A DNA stretch of 12,557 nucleotides, from assembly GCA_035529405.1 (NCBI GenBank), contig DATKWV010000107.1, positions 1 through 12,557 of the forward strand. Reading direction: 5' to 3'. Both the position numbers and the translations under genes were made by a program. Positions 1-7,575 of this stretch are shown piece after piece (the first letter of the stretch is position 1; every line of letters starts with the position of its first letter). The DNA is from DATKWV01 sp035529405 (lineage in GTDB: Bacteria; Planctomycetota; Phycisphaerae; Sedimentisphaerales; Anaerobacaceae). The notes beneath the pieces are model-generated. The model saw only the letters and a program-made list of their open reading frames with translations. It was not told the origin of the DNA and searched no databases.

Positions 1-42
1 AGTGTGAATCGGAATTGACCGCAAAGGTATGATGTGGTTATT

Positions 43-2346
43 ATGCAGGCGGGGCAACGACAAATACGATTTGAGGCGGTTGGTATGGCGGTCGGCTATG
101 TTTGTTTGACGCTGCTGCTGTTTTTTTCAGGGTGCGTTCAAAGCGGTCCTGCAGGCGGCAGTGTAATCGGTGAAAAGAAAGCGGCGGAGGGTACGGGAGA
201 GTTCAGCACACAGTTGAAAATCAACAGGGAAGCCCTGGTCAACGGCCGTACCGAGCAAATCCGAGTAGAAGCGGCAAAGGTGATATTGCATAGCGACGAG
301 GCTGAGGCAAGAAAGGTTATACTTCAAACACTTCAACGCTCAGATACAGCAGCGGTGGCGGTATGCAAGGCGTTGAAGGATTTGAGTGCCGGGGGGGAAA
401 GCTTGAAGAACAGCGAGGAGTTTATCCGGCCGATAGTGGAGATTCTGCGCGAGGGCGATTCTGAACAGGCAAAGGCGGCGGCGGAGGCGATGCTGATTTT
501 CGATTACGAGCAGATAGGCGGTCCGCTGGAACAATTAGTAACGGATAGTTCGGTGCCGGCGGCAGCGAAATTAAACGCGGTATATGCTTTGAAACTTCAG
601 CCGGATAAGCGGGCGATAATCAAGCTTGTAAACCTGCTTGAAGATTCGGTGGTGGAAAAGGAAGTAGCTCAGGCAGCAGAGCAGGCACTTGTGTCGCTGG
701 GTCTGCCGGCGACGGATGACGCCAAAAGCCGCAAGGAAATTATCAGGTCGCTGCAGCGTAAAGGCAGAGATGAATTTCTAACGGCGTGGAAGATTCGGCA
801 GGAACAGCAGAACCGGGTACAGCAACTGGAGAAAGAATTGGCGGTATGGCAGGAAAAATACTTAGTGTCGCTGGGTCAGCTATATGAGGCCCTGGGCACG
901 GATACGGACAGGGGCCAGTTTCTGCGTCAACGTCTGGAGGATAGGGCAGCGAAGGTGAGGCTGTGGGCCTTGCAGAAGATTTTTCAGTGGCGACAAGGGA
1001 CGAAAGGACAATTACCGGCGGGGCTGGGTCCGATACTTGTTAAACTTGTTTCGGACGAAAACAGAGATGTGCGTCTGCAGGCGGCAGGATTGCTGGCGTT
1101 AATGGTAGAGCTGGATTCGGCCCAGCAACTGCTGTCACAACTTAAAGTGGAACAGGACCCTCAGGTACGGATAGAGCTGTTTGTGGCACTGGGAGGACGA
1201 TGCTATTACGGTCTGCTTCCGAACTCAGGGGCGGCGATATCAGGGGCGACAAGAAAACAAACATTGGAATGGGCAGCCAGATACATTGAAGACCCACAGC
1301 CCCAGGCGGCTCAAAAGGGCGCTGAAGTTATGAAAAAGCTGCTTGAGCAGGACGGGTTAACAGCAGAAGAGGTAGAAAAATACCTTGTGATGCTTGCGGA
1401 AAGATACAAGCGACAAAAGGACCAGGCTAACGGCACATTCAGAGGGGAATTGCTGAACATAATGGCGAATATGTGCTCTCAAAGCGTTTATAAAGCTCAG
1501 GCAGTGAGGCTTTTCAAGGATTTTTTCCAGGAGGCGTTAAGCGACCAGACAAGTCTTGTCCGAGAGGCGGCTGTGGACGGACTAATCAATATCGACAGGA
1601 CAAAGGCACTTGGTGCGCTGCGAAACGACTTTGTTAACGACAACAGTGAACTTGTGCGGAGAAAACTTATAGAACTTGCCGGCGAGGTTGGCGGTGCAGA
1701 TGACTTATTGTGGCTGTCAGAAAAGGCAGGTTCGGGCAGGGAGGGGGAATTAGCCTGGCAGACGATGCTGAAGATATTCAGCCGTTCGAGCATAGAGGTA
1801 TTGGCGGAGTGGGCACAGCGGCTTGACGGTGAAAAATCCCGAAACAGATTATCTTATGAGCAGAAGATAACATTTTTAGAAGATGTTGAACTAAAGGCGG
1901 TTGGCGAAAACAGGATAAAGATAGTTAAAGCTGTAAGGGTAAAGCTTGCGGTACTTTATGAGAGTATAGGGGAGTTTGAAAAGGCAGCGGAATATTACGG
2001 ATTATTGAGGGAAAGTGCCGAGACTGGGCAGGAAAAAGAGCATTTTTTAGCTGGTCTTTTAGAGGTATATTTAAGGTGGCCGAAGATAGAGCTGGCGATG
2101 CAATTAATGGATAATTGCTTATTGGAAAAGGACTTAGGGCCTGACAATCCGATTATTCGTTTCATAGGCAATTATCTGAAAGAACCGTCAGGGGCGGTGG
2201 ACGCTAGTTCTGTGGTGGACAAACTGGTGCAGATACAGGTTGCGCAGCCTCGACCGATGTGGATAAAACAGTTAAGGACCTGGGATAAGGATTTCGGACA
2301 GGGCAATAAGAGCAGCCGGGACGATTCGAAGGCTAAGAGTGAATGA
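43..2346 (+). CDS. Large HEAT-repeat lipoprotein, function unknown
   Basis: I do not recognise a named family. The N-terminus has a hydrophobic stretch (GYVCLTLLLFFSGC) ending in a lipobox-like FSGC, which predicts export and lipid attachment at that Cys. The mature part is alpha-helical: HEAT-like repeats (for example around VSDENRDVRLQAAGLLAL and TSLVREAAVDGLIN), a charged coiled-coil stretch near residues 255-285 (QNRVQQLEKELAVWQEKY), and a TPR-like C-terminus (YESIGEFEKAAEYYGLL). Such proteins usually act as scaffolds, so an envelope-anchored scaffold is inferred. The start is uncertain. ATG 43 gives a signal n-region with two Arg. GTG 34 lies 6 nt after AAAGGT. ATG 85 has GAGG 8 nt upstream but gives an uncharged n-region. 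The gene ends before a terminator and is probably not in the same transcript as tuf. Confidence 0.75.
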   Translation: MQAGQRQIRFEAVGMAVGYVCLTLLLFFSGCVQSGPAGGSVIGEKKAAEGTGEFSTQLKINREALVNGRTEQIRVEAAKVILHSDEAEARKVILQTLQRSDTAAVAVCKALKDLSAGGESLKNSEEFIRPIVEILREGDSEQAKAAAEAMLIFDYEQIGGPLEQLVTDSSVPAAAKLNAVYALKLQPDKRAIIKLVNLLEDSVVEKEVAQAAEQALVSLGLPATDDAKSRKEIIRSLQRKGRDEFLTAWKIRQEQQNRVQQLEKELAVWQEKYLVSLGQLYEALGTDTDRGQFLRQRLEDRAAKVRLWALQKIFQWRQGTKGQLPAGLGPILVKLVSDENRDVRLQAAGLLALMVELDSAQQLLSQLKVEQDPQVRIELFVALGGRCYYGLLPNSGAAISGATRKQTLEWAARYIEDPQPQAAQKGAEVMKKLLEQDGLTAEEVEKYLVMLAERYKRQKDQANGTFRGELLNIMANMCSQSVYKAQAVRLFKDFFQEALSDQTSLVREAAVDGLINIDRTKALGALRNDFVNDNSELVRRKLIELAGEVGGADDLLWLSEKAGSGREGELAWQTMLKIFSRSSIEVLAEWAQRLDGEKSRNRLSYEQKITFLEDVELKAVGENRIKIVKAVRVKLAVLYESIGEFEKAAEYYGLLRESAETGQEKEHFLAGLLEVYLRWPKIELAMQLMDNCLLEKDLGPDNPIIRFIGNYLKEPSGAVDASSVVDKLVQIQVAQPRPMWIKQLRTWDKDFGQGNKSSRDDSKAKSE

Positions 2347-2450
2347 GGAGGATTTTTGGAATGAACGGTTTTTTTGGCCTCGCGGGCGGTTGAAAGGCAC
2401 TGTCAGTAGTGTTGGGGCGGGCAAGAGAAGACCCTTGAGTTGTAGAAGCT

Positions 2451-2477
2451 GCTTATCCTGAGTGGGTGAGCTTTTTT
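2451..2477 (+). terminator. Intrinsic terminator after the HEAT-repeat lipoprotein gene
   Basis: GCTTATCC (2451-2458) can pair with GGGTGAGC (2464-2471) as 8 pairs including two G-U wobbles around a 5-nt loop, followed directly by six T (2472-2477). Further T-rich tracts follow to about 2513. It lies about 105 nt after the stop codon of the lipoprotein gene and separates that gene from the tRNA-tuf operon. Confidence 0.7.
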
Positions 2478-2517
2478 GGGGAATTTTGTTTTTTTTGGAT
2501 TTTTTAGCTTTTTGTGT

Positions 2518-2546
2518 TTGCAATAATGCCGGGGCTTACGTAAAAT
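2518..2546 (+). promoter_or_regulatory. Candidate sigma70-type promoter of the tRNA-Thr/tuf operon
   Basis: TTGCAA (2518-2523, four of six matches to TTGACA) and TAAAAT (2541-2546, five of six matches to TATAAT) are separated by exactly 17 bp. Transcription would start near 2553, some 125 nt before tRNA-Thr. The position, after a terminator and before the first gene of a housekeeping operon, supports it. The local A+T richness raises the chance of a random match. Confidence 0.45.
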
Positions 2547-2679
2547 TATAGACTTTGCGTTGAAAAGGCATTAAAGCCGGCGCTAGAAGTGTTGTTTTTT
2601 CGGAACTCACAAGGGTGTCCGGCGTAGCGTGTAGTATAGGTAAGGTGCCTAATCCAGGCACTATTTGGGTAAAGCGAAT

Positions 2680-2751
<72 letters not shown>

Positions 2752-2912
2752 AAATGCAAGCCGGTCGAGCCGAGATTGTGCATAAGCAGCGAGCGGGTTC
2801 CGGGCATTGGGCTAATCCTGGCTTTGGTTTAATGATAAGGTTTTTGCGGATTTTTATGAAAAGAGAGAAGATTAAGAACTGCAAATTAAGCAAATTGGAG
2901 GTATAAATCAGT

Positions 2913-4127
2913 ATGGCTAAGGCAGTATTTGAACGTACGAAACCACATATTAATATCGGCACTATCGGCCATATAGACCACGGCAAGACCACGCTGACAT
3001 CGGCAATAACGTTTCGGCTGGCACACAAGGCGGGCAGCGGCAAGGTCAAGAGGTTTGAAGATATAGATAACGCACCTGAAGAGAAAGAGCGAGGTATTAC
3101 CATCAATACGGCACACGTGGAATATGAGACTGCGAAGCGCCATTATGCGCACGTTGATTGTCCGGGACATGCAGATTACATAAAGAATATGATAACGGGC
3201 GCAGCACAAATGGACGGTGCAGTTTTGGTAGTGGCAGCCAATGACGGTCCGATGCCTCAGACGCGGGAACACATTCTGCTTGCGCGGCAGGTGAATGTGC
3301 CGCGGGTTGTGGTATTCATGAACAAGGTGGACTTAGTTGACGACCCCGAGCTTATTGAATTAGTGGAACTTGAGATACGTGAGCTTCTGAACAAGTACGA
3401 ATTTCCGGGTGACGACATACCCATAATCAAGGGTTCGGCGCTGGCAGCGATGCAAAGCGAGGGCAAAGACGACCAGGCATGCAAGTGCGTTGATGAGCTT
3501 ATGGAAGCGGTGGACGCATATATTCCAGTGCCGGAGCGTGAAGTGGACAAGCCTTTTTTGATGCCGGTGGAAGATGTTTTCAACATAAAAGGCCGGGGAA
3601 CGGTGGGTACCGGCAGGGTCGAGCGCGGGAAGATTCACGTAGGGGATAAAGTTCAGATTGTAGGCCTTTCCAAGGAGATACGCGAGACGGTTGTTACGGG
3701 CGTGGAGATGTTCAACAAGACCCTCAATGAAGGTCAGGCAGGTGACAATATCGGTCTTCTTTTGCGAGGGATAGAGAAGAAGGACCTGGAGCGCGGCCAG
3801 GTTGTTGCATTGCCGGGCAGTATAACTCCACATACGAAGTTTTACGCTGAAGTGTACGTGCTGAGCAAGGAAGAAGGCGGTCGTCATACACCGTTTTTTG
3901 CCGGATACAGGCCGCAGTTTTACTTCCGGACCACGGATGTTACCGGGGCAGTGACGGCACTGCTGACCCGTGAAGGCAAGCCGGCGGAGATGTGTATGCC
4001 GGGCGACAATATAGCCATGGAAGTTGAAATTATATCCCCGATAGCCATGGAAGAAGGTCTGCGGTTTGCTATTCGTGAGGGCGGGCGTACAGTAGGCGCC
4101 GGTGTAGTAACGAAGATTCTTGAGTAA
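2913..4127 (+). CDS. tuf: Translation elongation factor Tu (EF-Tu)
   Basis: EF-Tu delivers aminoacyl-tRNA to the ribosomal A site as a ternary complex with GTP. The 404-residue length and end-to-end similarity to bacterial EF-Tu leave no doubt. G-domain motifs are G1 GHIDHGKT (about 19-26), G2 RGIT (60-63), G3 DCPGH (82-86, with the catalytic His), G4 NKVD (137-140) and G5 SAL (175-177). Domains 2 and 3 follow, with GRGTVGTGRVERG, HTPFFAGYRPQFYFRTTDVTG and the terminal REGGRTVGAGVVTKILE. GGAGG at 2897-2901 precedes the ATG by 11 nt. It is the first protein gene of the operon after tRNA-Thr. Minor variants are Ile for Val in G1 and Gly for the second Val of GTVVTG in domain 2. Confidence 0.99.
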   Translation: MAKAVFERTKPHINIGTIGHIDHGKTTLTSAITFRLAHKAGSGKVKRFEDIDNAPEEKERGITINTAHVEYETAKRHYAHVDCPGHADYIKNMITGAAQMDGAVLVVAANDGPMPQTREHILLARQVNVPRVVVFMNKVDLVDDPELIELVELEIRELLNKYEFPGDDIPIIKGSALAAMQSEGKDDQACKCVDELMEAVDAYIPVPEREVDKPFLMPVEDVFNIKGRGTVGTGRVERGKIHVGDKVQIVGLSKEIRETVVTGVEMFNKTLNEGQAGDNIGLLLRGIEKKDLERGQVVALPGSITPHTKFYAEVYVLSKEEGGRHTPFFAGYRPQFYFRTTDVTGAVTALLTREGKPAEMCMPGDNIAMEVEIISPIAMEEGLRFAIREGGRTVGAGVVTKILE

Positions 4128-4207
4128 CCACCTGTGCATGCCAATTGAGCGTACGTGCCAACGGCGGGTGTGGAGTCTTTCTGATTAACCCAGGAGCAAG
4201 AGATTTT

Positions 4208-4232
4208 CGGCAGCTGTAAGGCTGTGTTGCCG
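4208..4232 (+). promoter_or_regulatory. Hairpin just upstream of rpmG
   Basis: CGGCAGC (4208-4214) can pair with GTTGCCG (4226-4232), seven pairs with one wobble and an 11-nt loop. It ends 11 nt before the rpmG ATG, where a Shine-Dalgarno site would be expected and none is obvious. It may influence rpmG translation or mRNA processing. There is no T run, so it is not an intrinsic terminator. Confidence 0.3.
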
Positions 4233-4243
4233 AACGGCAGATT

Positions 4244-4414
4244 ATGGCCAAGAAGAAGAGCAAAAGAGAGTACGTTTGGCTTGAATGCCAGGACTGCGGC
4301 AGCAGGAACTACCGTACCAGTGTCAGTGTGGCTGAAGGCAGTCCGAAATTGAACCTGAAAAAATTCTGCAGCGTTGAGCGTGCTCATACGGTTCATAAGG
4401 TACGGCGGAAATAA
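4244..4414 (+). CDS. rpmG: 50S ribosomal protein L33
   Basis: This 56-residue basic protein was read directly from the sequence. It begins MAKKKSKREYVWLECQDCG and ends KVRRK. The YVWLEC..C start, the NYRTS segment, the KLNLKKFC motif and the HTVHK tail are the L33 signature. L33 is a small 50S protein near the E site. Zinc-binding (C+) L33 proteins have two CxxC pairs. Here the first is intact (C15, C18) but the second reads CSVE, so one of the four cysteines is gone. The location between tuf and tRNA-Trp/secE is classic. No strong Shine-Dalgarno site precedes the ATG, and a hairpin lies just upstream. Confidence 0.95.
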   Translation: MAKKKSKREYVWLECQDCGSRNYRTSVSVAEGSPKLNLKKFCSVERAHTVHKVRRK

Positions 4415-4490
4415 ACCATTAAAATCTTGTTAAGAGCAATATATTCAGGAATTCTTACCAGCCCCGACCTTGTGGTGACGGCGAAGAAAC

Positions 4491-4563
4491 AGGCCAGTAG
4501 CTCAAATGGCAGAGCATCGGTCTCCAAAACCGAAGGTTGGGGGTTCGACTCCCTCCTGGCCTG
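4491..4563 (+). tRNA. tRNA-Trp (anticodon CCA)
   Basis: Complete cloverleaf: perfect 7-bp acceptor AGGCCAG/CTGGCCT, D stem GCTC/GAGC, anticodon stem TCGGT/ACCGA with loop CTCCAAA (anticodon CCA), T stem GGGGG/CCCTC with a normal TTCGACT loop, discriminator G 4563. No CCA tail is encoded. It sits between rpmG and secE, the usual place for tRNA-Trp in this cluster in many bacteria. Confidence 0.97.
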
Positions 4564-4613
4564 TTAGTAAGTCGATAGAATACAGAAAAGCACAATAAAA
4601 GCGAGACAGGAAA

Positions 4614-4997
4614 ATGCTGTTTGAGATATATAAGCGCAGTCAGGGCAAGTACACAAGACTATATAGTGCGTTTGGGGCGGCGATTATAGCAGGTCTGGGT
4701 TGTTTGCGGTTTTACGAAAAGCTTCAGGCCGGCGATTTGGGACTGTGGGCCGAGACGATGGTTCCGGCGGGGCTTTTTGTGGCGCTTGGTATATTGATTT
4801 TCTGGCTGGTAAACAAGCCGACGATTGCGGATTTTATGATTGCGGCTGAAGGGGAGATGAAAAAAGTAAACTGGTCCAGCAGAAGGGAGATAGCTGTTTC
4901 GACACTTGTGGTGATAATGGTTGTGATAGTAACGGCAGTTCTTTTCTTTTTCACGGATTTGCTTTTTCAGGTGTTTTTTGCCTGGCTGCTTAGTTAG
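4614..4997 (+). CDS. secE: Protein translocase subunit SecE
   Basis: SecE is the small membrane subunit that clamps SecY in the SecYEG protein-export channel. The protein has 127 residues with three predicted membrane segments: about 16-32 (LYSAFGAAIIAGLGCL), 49-66 (VPAGLFVALGILIFWLVN) and 94-113. Between segments two and three is the conserved amphipathic cytoplasmic helix, here AEGEMKKVNWSSRREI. The usual WP of this motif is WS. Three segments resembles the long proteobacterial form rather than the single-span minimal form. A short AGGA just before the ATG is a weak ribosome site. tRNA-Trp upstream and nusG downstream confirm the assignment. Confidence 0.93.
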   Translation: MLFEIYKRSQGKYTRLYSAFGAAIIAGLGCLRFYEKLQAGDLGLWAETMVPAGLFVALGILIFWLVNKPTIADFMIAAEGEMKKVNWSSRREIAVSTLVVIMVVIVTAVLFFFTDLLFQVFFAWLLS

Positions 4998-5025
4998 CAG
5001 GGGCAAGTGAGTATCAGGGACAGTG

Positions 5026-5586
5026 ATGGCGGGCGTTTGTATGCAGTGGTATGTTTTACGAGTTGCGGCCAATAAAGAAGAGACCGTGAAGGAAACTCTT
5101 TTTCAAAAGGCGCAGATGGACGGCGACCTGAGCAGGATTATCGGCAGGATAGAGGTGCCCGTAGAGCACGTAAAGCGTATCCGCGGCAGCAAACAAGTGG
5201 TACATAAAAGGAAACTTTACCCTGGGTATGTGTTTATGGAGATGGAGCCCAGCGAAGGCGGGCGGATTCAGGAGAAGGCGTGGTTTATGATTAAGGGCAC
5301 CAGCGGGGCGGGTGACTTTGTCGGCACCGAAGGGATTCCGACGCCGATGCGGGATACGGATGTTGCAAAAATGCTGCTGGAGGCCGAAAAGCCCGAAGCA
5401 GCGCCGAGTATAAACGTGGAGTTCAAGAAAGGCGACCAGATAAAGATTCGTGAGGGCACGTTCGAGAATTTCGAGGGAGTGGTTGATTCCATTGACTGCG
5501 AGCGCGGAATAGTCAAGGTGATTGTTACTATATTCGGCAGAAGTACTCCGCTGGATATAGAATACTGGCAGATAGAAAAGGTTTAG
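5026..5586 (+). CDS. nusG: Transcription termination/antitermination factor NusG
   Basis: NusG binds RNA polymerase through its NGN domain, suppresses pausing, and links it to Rho or the ribosome through its KOW domain. The N-terminal MQWYVLRVAANKEETVKETL and the YPGYVFMEME segment are the NGN signature. The KOW domain begins near FKKGDQIKIREGTFENFEG and ends with the protein. Starting at ATG 5026 gives 186 residues, close to the family norm, with AGGGA (5016-5020) 5 nt upstream. GTG 5023 is too close to that site, and ATG 5041 (MQWYVLRV) also fits the family but has no clear ribosome site. It follows secE by 28 nt, the standard secE-nusG pair, so the two are probably co-transcribed. Confidence 0.97.
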   Translation: MAGVCMQWYVLRVAANKEETVKETLFQKAQMDGDLSRIIGRIEVPVEHVKRIRGSKQVVHKRKLYPGYVFMEMEPSEGGRIQEKAWFMIKGTSGAGDFVGTEGIPTPMRDTDVAKMLLEAEKPEAAPSINVEFKKGDQIKIREGTFENFEGVVDSIDCERGIVKVIVTIFGRSTPLDIEYWQIEKV

Positions 5587-5634
5587 GGTATCGACGTTTT
5601 CGGTGTTGAGATGGGCAGTTTTGCGAGGTGACCA

Positions 5635-6060
5635 ATGGCCAAAGAAGTGGCGGTAAAAATCAAGCTGCAGGCGCCCGGGGGTCAGGCGACACCGGCGCCG
5701 CCGGTAGGGCCTGCACTGGGCCAGCACGGCGTTAATATTGGTCAGTTCGTATCGCAATTCAACGAACGAACCAAGCAGCTTAACGGTACGATTGTGCCGG
5801 TAGTAATAACGGTTTACAAGAATAAGAGTTTCACATTCGAGGTAAAAAGTCCTCCGGCGGCGGTGCTGTTGAAACAGGCGGCAGAGATTGCAAAAGGCAG
5901 CGGCGTTCCGAATAAGGAAAAAGTCGGGAAAGTCAGTACCGAACAGATACGTAAAATCGCCGCCACTAAAATGAAGGATTTGAACGCCCATGACATGGAC
6001 AGGGCCGTGAAGATTATAGAAGGCACAGCTCGAAGCATGGGCATAGAAATAATTGATTAG
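5635..6060 (+). CDS. rplK: 50S ribosomal protein L11
   Basis: L11 binds the GTPase-associated centre of 23S rRNA at the stalk base and takes part in factor binding and the stringent response. The 141-residue length is exactly typical. The Pro-rich N-domain (TPAPPVGPALGQHGVNI, about 19-35) is where thiostrepton acts with the rRNA. The C-terminal rRNA-binding domain follows, with the closing segment TARSMGIEI. GAGGTGA (5625-5631) lies 3 nt before the ATG. The 48-nt gap after nusG is short, so a separate promoter is unlikely. In many bacteria L1 represses this gene pair through a leader mimic of its rRNA site, but I could not show such a site here. Confidence 0.98.
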   Translation: MAKEVAVKIKLQAPGGQATPAPPVGPALGQHGVNIGQFVSQFNERTKQLNGTIVPVVITVYKNKSFTFEVKSPPAAVLLKQAAEIAKGSGVPNKEKVGKVSTEQIRKIAATKMKDLNAHDMDRAVKIIEGTARSMGIEIID

Positions 6061-6095
6061 TGATTATTTATTAAAATAACGGCAGGCAATGTAAT

Positions 6096-6770
6096 ATGCA
6101 GTTTCGAAGCAAAAGATACAAAGAACAATATCAGCAGCTAAAACAAGAGCCGTTGGAGCTTAGAGCGGCTGTAGAGAAAATCAAGTCACTTAAGGCAAAA
6201 TTCGACCAGAGCGTGGAGTGCGTTCTGCATCTTGGTATAGACCCCAAGCAGTCGGACCAGCTGGTTCGAGGGTCCATATCGCTGCCTCACGGTGTCGGTA
6301 AGCGCAAAACAGTTGTAGCATTTTGCGAAGATTCCGAAGTGGAGGCCTGTAAGCAGGCAGGTGCGATAGAGGCGGGGTGCGATGAGCTTGTAAAGAAGGT
6401 TTCGGACGGCTGGATGGATTTCGATGTGGCGGTGGCTTCGCCCAAGGTTATGGGTAAGGTGGGCAAGCTCGGGCGGCTGCTGGGGCCTCAGGGCAAGATG
6501 CCTTCAGCGAAAAACGGCACTATAATGGCTGATGTAGCCCGAGCAGTGGCTGAGTTTGCTGCAGGCAAGGTCGAATTCAGGAACGACGCAGGCGGTAACG
6601 TTCACGCGGTAGTAGGCAAACAAAGCTTCGAGACCGAAAAACTGGTGGAAAACATCGATGCGTTTGTAGGGCATATAAAAAAGGTCAAACCCGCAGGCGC
6701 CAAAGGCACGTACATAAAGAAGATGTGTATTTCGGCGACAATGACACCGAGTATAACGGTGAATATTTAG
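6096..6770 (+). CDS. rplA: 50S ribosomal protein L1
   Basis: L1 forms the mobile L1 stalk that helps deacylated tRNA leave the E site. In many bacteria it also represses its own rplK-rplA mRNA. The protein has 224 residues, about the usual size, and carries the L1 signature around GKVGKLGRLLGPQGKMP (about 120-136), then KNGTI, the VEFRNDAGGNVHAVVG segment and the C-terminal KGTYIKKMCISATMTPSI. The usual MPNPK reads MPSAK here, a mild variant. The gene follows rplK by 35 nt. Only GGCAGG, about 12 nt upstream, could serve as a ribosome site, so translation may be coupled to rplK or independent of Shine-Dalgarno pairing. Confidence 0.97.
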   Translation: MQFRSKRYKEQYQQLKQEPLELRAAVEKIKSLKAKFDQSVECVLHLGIDPKQSDQLVRGSISLPHGVGKRKTVVAFCEDSEVEACKQAGAIEAGCDELVKKVSDGWMDFDVAVASPKVMGKVGKLGRLLGPQGKMPSAKNGTIMADVARAVAEFAAGKVEFRNDAGGNVHAVVGKQSFETEKLVENIDAFVGHIKKVKPAGAKGTYIKKMCISATMTPSITVNI

Positions 6771-6772
6771 CA

Positions 6773-6803
6773 TTCTTGCGGACCAAGCAAGACCGGCCAA
6801 GAA
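6773..6803 (+). promoter_or_regulatory. Bulged hairpin in the rplA-rplJ gap, possible L10 leader
   Basis: TTCTTGCGG (6773-6781) can pair with CCG (6793-6795) and CAAGAA (6798-6803), leaving a 2-nt bulge (GC) and an 11-nt loop. L10, bound to L12, often represses rplJL by binding a structured leader in this position. The match is structural only, and I did not find a defined L10 consensus. Confidence 0.3.
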
Positions 6804-6854
6804 GTACCGGCAGGCAGGGCATAAAGACAGTAGTGATTATTGACAGGTGAGTAA

Positions 6855-7388
6855 ATGAGCAAGTACATAAAAGAGCTGCTGGTTGCTGAGCTGGAAAAGC
6901 GAATCAGCAAAGAAAGTATAAAGGATTTTGTCGTAGTCAGCACCCAGGGCGTGAACGGGCTCGACGGCAACCAGATGCGCGGACAGCTGAAGGACAAAGG
7001 TGTTACGCTGTTTGTGGTCAAGAACTCTCTTTTCAGGAAGGCGCTTTGCAACGTACAAATGGAAGCTGCGGCAGCGTTATTCGAAGGTCCATGCGCGATA
7101 GCCTACGGGGGCGACAGCATAGTTGAGGTTGCCAAAGAACTTGATGAATGGGTAAAAAAGATTCCGGTTGTCGATGTTAAGGGCGCTTTTCTGGATGGTA
7201 TGGTTCTGGATGCCGCGACGGCAAAAGGGCTTTGTAAGATGCCCAGCAGGGCCGAGCTGCAGGGCTGGATTGTTGTCATTATTCGGTCTCCGGCAAGGAA
7301 ACTGGTGTCGTGTTTTGGGGGGCCGGGGCAGTTGATTGCCGGGTGTATAAAGGCGATAGTGGAAAGGTTGGAAAAACAGGCTGCATGA
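6855..7388 (+). CDS. rplJ: 50S ribosomal protein L10
   Basis: L10 anchors the L7/L12 dimers to the 50S stalk base, and with them usually represses its own mRNA. The 177-residue protein has the family pattern: N-terminal rRNA-binding part (KYIKELLVAELEKRI, FVVVSTQGVNGLDGNQMRGQLK, VVKNSLFRKAL), the GPCAIAYGGD segment, and a C-terminal helix (about 150-177, GQLIAGCIKAIVERLEKQ) that would carry the L12 dimers. AGGTGA (6845-6850) is a good ribosome site 4 nt before the ATG. It lies 84 nt after rplA, in a gap with a candidate leader hairpin, and 187 nt before rplL. Confidence 0.96.
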   Translation: MSKYIKELLVAELEKRISKESIKDFVVVSTQGVNGLDGNQMRGQLKDKGVTLFVVKNSLFRKALCNVQMEAAAALFEGPCAIAYGGDSIVEVAKELDEWVKKIPVVDVKGAFLDGMVLDAATAKGLCKMPSRAELQGWIVVIIRSPARKLVSCFGGPGQLIAGCIKAIVERLEKQAA

Positions 7389-7432
7389 GAAGAACGTATA
7401 AAGATGATAAGGGAAAAGACTTTCATCATACC

Positions 7433-7467
7433 AAGGGGATTATTAACTGCTTGTATGGCTGCCCCTT
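7433..7467 (+). promoter_or_regulatory. Hairpin in the rplJ-rplL gap
   Basis: AAGGGG (7433-7438) pairs with CCCCTT (7462-7467), six perfect pairs with a 23-nt loop. The gap (7389-7575) is 187 nt, several times longer than the rplJ-rplL gap I recall for E. coli. The hairpin could be a processing or stability element that lets rplL, needed in several copies per ribosome, be made in excess. There is no T run, so it is not a terminator. Confidence 0.25.
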
Positions 7468-7575
7468 TAACGGGTTAAACGAAACGGCGTAGTTTCAGGA
7501 TTTCAGTTTGCGATAAGGGCAAGATGGAATCTTTCGGCTACCAGCAAGCATTGATTTAAACAGGAGTTGACAAGA

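Larger units (their letters stand above)
2347..2679 (+). other. Intergenic region between the lipoprotein gene and tRNA-Thr
   Basis: This 333-nt stretch holds no convincing gene. It contains a 10-codon ORF (2361-2393) with an AGGAGG 6-8 nt upstream, the terminator at 2451-2477, a strikingly T-rich strand (about 2472-2513), the candidate promoter at 2518-2546, and about 130 nt of leader before the tRNA in which I see no further clear signal. Long reverse-strand reading frames here are of low complexity and look like non-coding shadows of the T tracts. Confidence 0.6.

Noticed and set aside
1..32. Tail of an upstream gene ending at TGA 30-32
   Set aside because: One frame is open from the window start to this stop, but ten codons are too few to call, and another frame also ends nearby at 16-18.
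2272..2523. Reverse-strand 83-codon frame over the terminator region
   Set aside because: It is Lys/Ser/Leu-rich low-complexity sequence produced by the T tracts and spans a terminator and the end of a real gene.
4011..4053. 13-bp direct repeat ATAGCCATGGAAG in tuf
   Set aside because: Both copies encode IAME in conserved EF-Tu positions, so the repeat follows from the protein sequence.
3360..4139. Reverse-strand frame of 259 codons opposite tuf
   Set aside because: It is fully antisense to conserved EF-Tu sequence and has no protein-family features.
5587..5634. L1-binding leader mimic before rplK
   Set aside because: The gap holds a GAGATGGG stretch that recalls the L1 site, but I could not fold a convincing match to the two-strand L1 motif in 48 nt.
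7310..7492. 60-codon frame overlapping the end of rplJ
   Set aside because: Its first part overlaps rplJ in another frame and its C-terminal part has no features or good ribosome site.
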